DNA from: an uncultured Helcococcus sp.
GTDB taxonomy: Bacteria > Bacillota > Clostridia > Tissierellales > Peptoniphilaceae
Reading direction: 5' to 3'
Assembly: GCA_947253305.1 (NCBI GenBank)
Contig: CAMXYZ010000025.1
Coordinates: 1 to 12,053, forward strand
Length of the DNA: 12,053 nt
The stretch's first letter is position 1, and every line of letters begins with the position of its first letter. The position numbers were made by a program, and so were the translations under genes. Positions 7,396-12,053 of the stretch are shown piece after piece. The notes beneath the pieces are model-generated. The model saw only the letters and a list, made by a program, of their open reading frames with translations. It did not search any database and was not told the DNA's origin.

Positions 7396-9423
7396 ATGAA
7401 AAATAATACTAATATGCAGAGAATCTTTAAGCTAGATCCGACTCTAAAAAATTATAAAGATGATTTAAAACTTAGAGTTGATGATTACAAAAGAACGAGG
7501 AAAGAATTACTAGGTAATAAGAGAAAAATTTCTTCAGTAGCTAATTTCCATGAATACTACGGATTTACTAAAACTAGAACTGGTTGGATTTTTAGAGATT
7601 GGGCACCAGCAGCTGATGAAGTTATATTAGTCGGAGATTTCAACGACTGGAATACAGAAAGTCACAAATTAAAAAGAATTGATGAAAACACATTTGAAAT
7701 AGAAATTAAAGGAATAAGAACTATTCCTCATAACTCAAGACTAAAAGTTCTTATCAGAAAAAATGGACAGGACCACTATAGAGTTCCTATGTTCATTAAT
7801 AAAGTCAGACAAGAAGTTACTCCTGAGGGTGCATTAGATTTTTATGGAATTATGCACAATCCTCCTCGTAGATATAAATTTAAACACAAATTGCAAGTAG
7901 AAAAAGACTTCAAACCATTCATCTATGAGACCCATATAGGTATAGCTCAAGAAAGAGATGCCATTGGATCTTATGAAGAATTCATGGATATATTGCCAAG
8001 AATTAAAGATCTTGGTTATAATACAATTCAAATTATGGCGATAGCATCTCATGTATATTATGGTTCATTTGGATATCATGTAACTAATTATTTTGCAGCT
8101 TCACATTGGTTTGGAGATATAGAAAATCTAAAGAAAATGATTGATAGAGCTCACGAACTTGGTATTGCAGTGATTATGGATATAGTACATTCTCACGCAA
8201 GTAAAGATGTTAATGAAGGAATCAATAATTATGATACCACAGATTATCAGTTGTTCCACTCAGGAGCTCGTGGATATCACGAATTATGGGATTCAAAATT
8301 GTTCGATTATGGAAAAATTACAACATTGAAATTCCTACTATCAAATATTAAATATTTTATGGAAGAATACAATTTCGATGGATTTAGATTTGACGGTGTA
8401 ACCTCCATGATATATCACGATCATGGTCTCGGTAAAGCATTCTTAACATACGATGATTATTTCTCAATGAATACAGAAATTGAAGCTTTAACTTATTTAA
8501 CACTTGCAAATGAACTAATGAAAGAAATTAATCCCAATTCAATTTCAATTGCCGAAGACGTGAGTGGTATGCCTGCTCTATGTCTACCAATTAAGGAAGG
8601 TGGAGTTGGATTCGATTATAGATTTAATATGGGAGTTACCAACTTCTGGTATAAGACATTAGATTTAGACGAAAAATTCTGGGATATGAATTGGATGTGG
8701 TTCGAGTTAACTGCAAAGAGACCAGAAGAAAAGACTATAGTATATTCAGAAAGTCACGACCAATCCATAGTTGGCGACAAGACAATAATGATGAAATTAG
8801 CCGATGCTGAACTTTACTGGAATATGAATATAGAAAATCAATCATATATAATCCATAGAGCAATTGCTTTACATAAGTTAATTACATCCATCACAATGAA
8901 TACAGCTTCAGATGGTTATCTAAACTTCATGGGTAATGAATTTGGACATCCTGAATGGATAGACTTCCCTTCAGAAAGAAACAATTGGTCTTATCATTAT
9001 GCAAGAAGACAATGGAGCTTAGTTGATAATGAAGAATTAAAATACAAATGGTTGAACGATTTTAACAAAGATAGTATTCACTTCTCATTTGAAAACAAAC
9101 TACTTTCAGAATGGCCAAAATTACTATTCATACACAATGAATTCAAATTAGTAATGTTCAAGAGAAATGGATTATATTTCGTATATAATTTCCATCCAAC
9201 AAAATCATATGAAGGTCTATCAATACCAGTTGAAGAAGATGGACAATTCCAGGTAGTATTTTCAAGTGACGATTCAAAATACGGTGGATTAGATAGAATA
9301 TCTAAAGATTATATCTACGAAAGTAAAGAAATCTTTGGTACAGATTACGACTATAATATAAGCATCTATTCACCAAGTAGAACAATGATGGTATTGAAAC
9401 AAGTAAAACCAAATAAAAAATAA
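7396..9423 (+). CDS. glgB: 1,4-alpha-glucan branching enzyme, eukaryote-like GH13_8 type
   Basis: Makes alpha-1,6 branches in glycogen-like glucans by cutting and transferring a chain. Seen: 675 residues. A CBM48 beta-sandwich near residues 55-145 carries RDWAPAADEVILVGDFNDWN, followed by a GH13 barrel. Region I DIVHSH is at 262-267. GFRFDGVTSM at 329-338 contains the nucleophile Asp333. IAEDVSGMP has the acid/base Glu387, and ESHDQSIVGDKT has the transition-state His454-Asp455. A C-terminal beta domain runs from about 575. The phrases YETHIGIAQE, LGYNTIQIMAIASH, FAASHWFG, IVHSHASK and DGFRFDGVTSM are those of eukaryotic and a minority of bacterial branching enzymes, unlike the E. coli/Bacillus GlgB type (GH13_9). 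The start at 7396 is preferred because AAGGAG sits 6 bases before it; an in-frame ATG at 7381 has no site. No glgC, glgA or glgP neighbour is present, so the gene stands alone with its own promoter and terminator. Confidence 0.92.
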   Translation: MKNNTNMQRIFKLDPTLKNYKDDLKLRVDDYKRTRKELLGNKRKISSVANFHEYYGFTKTRTGWIFRDWAPAADEVILVGDFNDWNTESHKLKRIDENTFEIEIKGIRTIPHNSRLKVLIRKNGQDHYRVPMFINKVRQEVTPEGALDFYGIMHNPPRRYKFKHKLQVEKDFKPFIYETHIGIAQERDAIGSYEEFMDILPRIKDLGYNTIQIMAIASHVYYGSFGYHVTNYFAASHWFGDIENLKKMIDRAHELGIAVIMDIVHSHASKDVNEGINNYDTTDYQLFHSGARGYHELWDSKLFDYGKITTLKFLLSNIKYFMEEYNFDGFRFDGVTSMIYHDHGLGKAFLTYDDYFSMNTEIEALTYLTLANELMKEINPNSISIAEDVSGMPALCLPIKEGGVGFDYRFNMGVTNFWYKTLDLDEKFWDMNWMWFELTAKRPEEKTIVYSESHDQSIVGDKTIMMKLADAELYWNMNIENQSYIIHRAIALHKLITSITMNTASDGYLNFMGNEFGHPEWIDFPSERNNWSYHYARRQWSLVDNEELKYKWLNDFNKDSIHFSFENKLLSEWPKLLFIHNEFKLVMFKRNGLYFVYNFHPTKSYEGLSIPVEEDGQFQVVFSSDDSKYGGLDRISKDYIYESKEIFGTDYDYNISIYSPSRTMMVLKQVKPNKK

Positions 9424-9438
9424 AGAATTATATAAAGC

Positions 9439-9471
9439 AAATAAGAGTTGAGCAATCAACTCTTATTTTTT
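9439..9471 (+). terminator. Strong rho-independent terminator of glgB, probably bidirectional
   Basis: A perfect 13-base-pair stem (AAATAAGAGTTGA at 9439-9451, TCAACTCTTATTT at 9456-9468) with a GCAA tetraloop runs into TTTTTT at 9466-9471. It begins 16 bases after the branching enzyme stop. Read on the minus strand the same hairpin ends the 58-residue membrane protein gene, whose TAA lies inside the stem; the U-run there is shorter. Confidence 0.92.
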
Positions 9472-9639
9472 CTTGTATAAAAAATTAATTAATAACCATA
9501 AACTATTTAAAATCATGACTATTGACATAGATGTATTCATTAAATAGTCAAAAAAGTTTAAGTAAAGAGAATTAGAATAAAACATAAATATTATAAGATA
9601 TAAGATCATATTATATTTAATATTATCACGATCGAACAT
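9463..9639 (-). CDS. Small two-helix membrane protein, unrecognised
   Basis: I do not recognise this 58-residue protein. It starts at an ATG (9639) with an excellent site, AAGGAGGGG, 3-5 bases upstream. It runs through two hydrophobic stretches, roughly residues 11-30 (MILYLIIFMFYSNSLYLNFF) and 38-54, and ends in a basic YKKK tail. The first segment begins after a charged FDRDNIKYN head, suggesting a hairpin with both ends in the cytoplasm. It converges on glgB, and its stop codon falls inside the glgB terminator stem. It is transcribed away from the peptide-ABC cassette starting at about 9826. Small membrane proteins beside bacteriocin genes are often immunity proteins, but the divergent orientation makes this only a guess. 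Support for it being a real gene is the ribosome binding site and the clean membrane pattern. AT-rich DNA easily yields hydrophobic frames, so doubt remains. Confidence 0.55.
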   Translation of the reverse strand: MFDRDNIKYNMILYLIIFMFYSNSLYLNFFDYLMNTSMSIVMILNSLWLLINFLYKKK

Positions 9640-9825
9640 AGCCCCTCCTTTATTTTATATTATATTACTAATTTTATAAGGATTTTACCCTTATTTTTTT
9701 ATATTAGTTCTTAATTAAAAGATATAATAATATTTTATATAAAGCAATATGAAAGTAGTATAAAAAGAACTCTCTCTAAAAAATGCTTTTTAACATTATT
9801 AATTTTTTAATCAATTGATAATTTT
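9640..9825. other. AT-rich intergenic stretch, mostly featureless
   Basis: This stretch lies between the small membrane protein and the peptide promoter. It holds no convincing open frame. A weak stem-loop at 9676-9694 (ATAAGG with CCTTAT, 7-base loop) is followed on the plus strand by seven T residues and could be a back-up terminator, though it has only two G-C pairs. A minus-strand TATAAT at 9659-9664 could serve the small membrane protein, giving a very short leader, but there is no -35. A 10-base palindrome ATCAATTGAT lies at 9810-9819, next to the peptide promoter. Confidence 0.4.
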
Positions 9826-9853
9826 TTGACTTTTTTTTTGAATTTTATATAAT
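9826..9853 (+). promoter_or_regulatory. Strong sigma-A-type promoter of the peptide-ABC cassette
   Basis: TTGACT at 9826-9831 (five of six consensus bases) and a perfect TATAAT at 9848-9853, spaced 16 bases apart, make the best promoter in the window. Transcription would begin near 9860, giving a leader of about 39 bases ending in AAGGAGGT. A T-rich spacer and a flanking palindrome (9810-9819) could be used for control. Confidence 0.8.
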
Positions 9854-9898
9854 GTATTCAACTTTTATAAGCTAATTTTGTTATATAAGGAGGTAAAA

Positions 9899-10081
9899 AT
9901 GTTAAGTGCAGCACTACATAATTATATAAATTATAATAAAAATGATAAAGTACGTAATTATGCAGCAGCGATAATATGGTTTATTGTTATTGCAGTAGTA
10001 GTTTATGCTTTTTATTGCACATCTAAAGGGTATAGCTTTGGAGTTGTAGCTAATCCTTTTAGGGTAGGTTGTTATTCTTAA
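9899..10081 (+). CDS. Small single-helix peptide, candidate exported-peptide (bacteriocin/RiPP/pheromone-like) precursor
   Basis: A 60-residue protein of no family I recognise. The N-terminal part (about 1-20) is polar, with a KNDKVRN charged patch. Residues 21-39 form a strongly hydrophobic Ala/Ile/Val helix. The last 21 residues, Cys40 to Ser60, are a Gly/aromatic-containing tail with NPFRVGCYS at the end. The only two cysteines, 40 and 58, bound this tail. The positive N-terminal flank predicts N-in, C-out topology, so the tail would face outside. The start at 9899 is fixed by AAGGAGGT four bases upstream; an in-frame TTG at 9878 lies before the site and is rejected. It sits behind the strongest promoter here and in front of an attenuator hairpin, an ABC ATPase and a membrane protein, the layout of small-peptide export operons. 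There is no double-glycine leader and no acidic AgrD-like tail. It could instead be a small subunit of the transporter. Confidence 0.7.
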   Translation: MLSAALHNYINYNKNDKVRNYAAAIIWFIVIAVVVYAFYCTSKGYSFGVVANPFRVGCYS

Positions 10082-10089
10082 AACGCTGT

Positions 10090-10121
10090 AGAAGCCAGTG
10101 AAAAACTGGCTTTTAATTTTT
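10090..10121 (+). terminator. Attenuator-type terminator between the peptide gene and ABC genes
   Basis: AAGCCAGT (10092-10099) pairs perfectly with ACTGGCTT (10105-10112) around a GAAAA loop, extendable by two pairs, and is followed by TTTTAATTTTTG. It starts 11 bases after the peptide stop and ends just before the ATPase ribosome binding site. No promoter is visible after it, so the transporter genes are probably read through at a lower level than the peptide. Confidence 0.8.
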
Positions 10122-10134
10122 GTTTGGAGGAATT

Positions 10135-10806
10135 ATGATTGACTTATTTATAAAGGAAAAAAAGTTTGATAAAACTATTTTAGAAAATATAAGGATAGAA
10201 TTTGAACAAGATAAAGTATATGGATTAATAGGACTAAATGGAAGTGGAAAGACTACTCTCATTAATATACTTTTAGGGTTGGATACTGAGTTTGAAGGAC
10301 AAATAGACTATAATGAATTAATTAAGAATAATGATATTTTCTATATTCCTTCAGATTTTTATATTCCAGAATATTTAACAGGAGAAGAATACTGCAATTA
10401 TCTACATGATTTAAGAAATAAGAAGTTAAATGAAGAAGCATTTGATACTTTATGTGATTTATTCAAATTAGATAAGAAAAAATTAATAAATCACTATTCT
10501 TATGGTATGAAGAAAAAGATTCAATTTATTACAGGACTTTTATTAAAGGTAAAAGTCTATGTCTTTGATGAGTTAACTAGTGGATTGGATATTGAGACAA
10601 TAATGCTCATAGAAAAAGTAATAATGTCAAAAAATGCTACATATATAATTTCTTCTCATGAGCTAGATTTTATTGAAAGAATCAGCGATTTCATATTTTT
10701 ATTAGATAATAAAAACATAAAATTGGTAGATAATGATATTAGAAAAAAACTAGCAGATTTAAGTAAAATAGAGGATCATTATGAAAAAATTAAAGATTCT
10801 TTTTAA
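10135..10806 (+). CDS. ABC transporter ATP-binding protein
   Basis: Nucleotide-binding subunit that would power the adjacent membrane protein. Seen: 223 residues, a bare ATPase domain. Walker A GLNGSGKT is at 33-40, the signature YSYGMKKKIQ at 121-130 (variant of LSGGQ), Walker B VYVFDE at 141-146 with catalytic Glu146, the D-loop SGLD, and the H-loop His175 in SSHE. The position normally holding the Q-loop glutamine reads YIPSDFYIPEYLTG, so a glutamine is not evident; related exporters of the ABC-2/BcrA/YtrB kind also vary here. The start at 10135 is chosen because GGAGG lies 4 bases upstream; a TTG at 10120 precedes the site. It follows the peptide gene across the attenuator and overlaps the next gene by 26 bases. 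The sequence indicates an exporter-type or immunity-type ATPase, without a peptidase domain. Confidence 0.92.
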   Translation: MIDLFIKEKKFDKTILENIRIEFEQDKVYGLIGLNGSGKTTLINILLGLDTEFEGQIDYNELIKNNDIFYIPSDFYIPEYLTGEEYCNYLHDLRNKKLNEEAFDTLCDLFKLDKKKLINHYSYGMKKKIQFITGLLLKVKVYVFDELTSGLDIETIMLIEKVIMSKNATYIISSHELDFIERISDFIFLLDNKNIKLVDNDIRKKLADLSKIEDHYEKIKDSF

Positions 10807-12053
10807 AATATTGTCTAAGGAATTTTTAGGAAAAATTAATATAAATAATGATAAAAAACAAATAGTAATTTATAGTGCTTTGGTAGGATTATTTGTAATT
10901 ACAAGTCTTTCTTATATTCCAGGCAATAATCCATCATATGAAGATTTTAATAACACTATAATATTAGGATTTTTACAAATATTTCCTGTTTCTATAATAT
11001 CATATATATTTAGTTATCTAAGTATAGATTTTTCGTTCAAATTAAATAATTTTTTTAGAAATAATTTTATTGAAGATAAGTATGTAAACATATTAAAAAA
11101 AATACTAATTTTGATATCAATGGTGATATTTTCTATCTTTATAATATTGATCCAAGCTGGAATACCTTTAATTCAAATGTTAAAATTAAAATTATTTTTT
11201 AAATTCATGATGATCACAATTCTTGGAATTAGCATTATGTTTATTATTATAGATACTATAATTAAATTCTTAGAGAAAATCTATACTTACATGGATATCA
11301 ATAAGCTTAAATCTCGAAGCATAATACTATTAACATTATCACTGCTATATATCGCTGTATATTATACGGTATTAATGGTAAGTTTCAATAGATTAAAGGT
11401 GTTTGATTTTTATAACAAATTTCTAAATTTAAATTATATATATATCTTATTGATAATGGTTATTTCTTCATTATTAATTTTGTTTTATATATTTAAGTTT
11501 AATAACAACTCTAAGATAAACCTTGAATCTAACTCTAGATATTATAATATTTCTTCTAGACCCAAAAATATAAAGTATACAAAGTATATGAAATTATTAA
11601 TGAGAGGCAAGAGATTAATATTAACTCAAATCTTTATAATCTCTTTTCACTTGTTAAATTACTTTACAATAAGAGAACTCAGCATATCATATTTATTTAG
11701 TTTCTTGATGGTTGTAATAGGGTTAAATTTTTATTCGTATTTAGAAAGTGAAGAGATATTTTTAAAACTAAATAATAAATTTGATAATTACAAAATATTC
11801 ATAAGTTTGTTAATATTGTTTCCAATATTAAATTTCCCATATTTAATAATACTAGATGGGGAATTTATAGGCTTACTCGAATCTTTTATGATATATATAA
11901 TTTCGATATATATAGGGATAATTTTTCCTAGGGATAACAATAGTTTAAATAAATTTATGTCTAATTTTTCATTAACAATTATAAGTGTGATTATTATCTT
12001 GAGTAGTTTTGTTATACAATCAGAGAGAATTAAACTTGTATCCTACTTATTCT
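10781..12053 (+). CDS. Multi-helix membrane protein, probable ABC permease, cut by window edge
   Basis: An open frame of 424 codons from an ATG at 10781, with GAGG six bases upstream, reaching the right edge with no stop. The start lies inside the ATPase gene's 3' end (26-base overlap in another frame), implying translational coupling. The protein has a short basic head (MKKLKILFK) and about eleven hydrophobic segments, near residues 27-46, 58-81, 105-132, 139-161, 180-200, 217-238, 279-296, 302-320, 339-358, 364-382 and 397-412. A polar loop lies around 239-278, rich in Asn, Ser, Lys and Tyr. I see no catalytic motif. By position it is the membrane partner of the ATPase, and its size suggests a single large permease. 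I do not recognise the family. It is highly AT-rich in Ile, Leu, Phe and Asn codons like its neighbours. Confidence 0.8.
   Translation, partial: MKKLKILFKILSKEFLGKININNDKKQIVIYSALVGLFVITSLSYIPGNNPSYEDFNNTIILGFLQIFPVSIISYIFSYLSIDFSFKLNNFFRNNFIEDKYVNILKKILILISMVIFSIFIILIQAGIPLIQMLKLKLFFKFMMITILGISIMFIIIDTIIKFLEKIYTYMDINKLKSRSIILLTLSLLYIAVYYTVLMVSFNRLKVFDFYNKFLNLNYIYILLIMVISSLLILFYIFKFNNNSKINLESNSRYYNISSRPKNIKYTKYMKLLMRGKRLILTQIFIISFHLLNYFTIRELSISYLFSFLMVVIGLNFYSYLESEEIFLKLNNKFDNYKIFISLLILFPILNFPYLIILDGEFIGLLESFMIYIISIYIGIIFPRDNNSLNKFMSNFSLTIISVIIILSSFVIQSERIKLVSYLF

Noticed and set aside
7834..8052. Minus-strand frame inside the branching enzyme gene
   Set aside because: The plus frame carries a continuous catalytic domain there; no ribosome binding site.
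9676..9700. Second plus-strand terminator upstream of the cassette
   Set aside because: Only a 6-base-pair stem with two G-C pairs and no gene on that strand left to terminate; mentioned in the intergenic entry but not called separately.
9640..9825. Small RNA or riboswitch in the AT-rich gap
   Set aside because: No structured GC-containing stems or known riboswitch core were visible, and no strong promoter-terminator pair encloses it.
9878..9898. Upstream TTG start for the small peptide
   Set aside because: The frame would translate across its own AAGGAGGT site; ATG at 9899 is correctly spaced from it.
9899..10081. Identification of the peptide as an AgrD-type or double-glycine-leader bacteriocin
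   Set aside because: There is no acidic C-terminal tail after a thiolactone-type core, no GG cleavage site, and the ATPase has no peptidase domain.

Overview
The window is a very AT-rich stretch of a bacterial chromosome. It has strong AGGAGG-type ribosome binding sites, sigma-A-like promoters with extended -10 elements, and a tmk - c-di-AMP receptor - holB - rsmI gene order typical of Firmicutes. I infer a low-GC Firmicute, perhaps a Tissierellia/Peptoniphilaceae-like anaerobic coccus. The genus is a guess; the phylum-level call is firm.

Minus strand, read from right to left. Bases 7270 to 5531 hold tmk (thymidylate kinase), darA/pstA (c-di-AMP receptor) and holB (DNA polymerase III delta prime), packed with gaps or overlaps of 1 base. 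A hairpin follows, then rsmI (16S rRNA methyltransferase, 5474-4668). A clear extended -10 promoter at about 4632 starts a second tight unit: glmM (phosphoglucosamine mutase, 4600-3254), a DegV-family fatty-acid-binding protein (3243-2410) and a membrane-anchored family 5 solute-binding protein (2408-750). A third unit begins at a promoter with the same ten-base -10 region and contains tig (trigger factor), whose 3' end lies off the left edge.

Plus strand. From 7396 to 9423 lies a stand-alone 1,4-alpha-glucan branching enzyme of the eukaryote-like GH13_8 kind, closed by a strong terminator at 9439-9471. A previously unlisted 58-residue two-helix membrane protein (9463-9639, minus strand) converges on that gene, and its stop codon lies inside the terminator stem.

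Right end (about 9800 to the edge). This is an accessory-looking cassette. A strong promoter and near-perfect ribosome binding site drive a 60-residue peptide with one membrane helix and a short C-terminal segment bounded by two cysteines. An attenuator-type terminator hairpin follows, then an ABC ATPase, then a large multi-helix membrane protein overlapping the ATPase gene and running off the edge. This layout resembles small exported-peptide operons such as bacteriocins, modified peptides or pheromones. I do not recognise the peptide family, and it is the best candidate here for an undescribed system.

Four starts are placed at internal ATG codons because the ribosome binding site decides them: tmk (7270), glgB (7396), the peptide (9899) and the ABC ATPase (10135). 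No tRNA, rRNA, CRISPR array, insertion sequence or riboswitch was seen.
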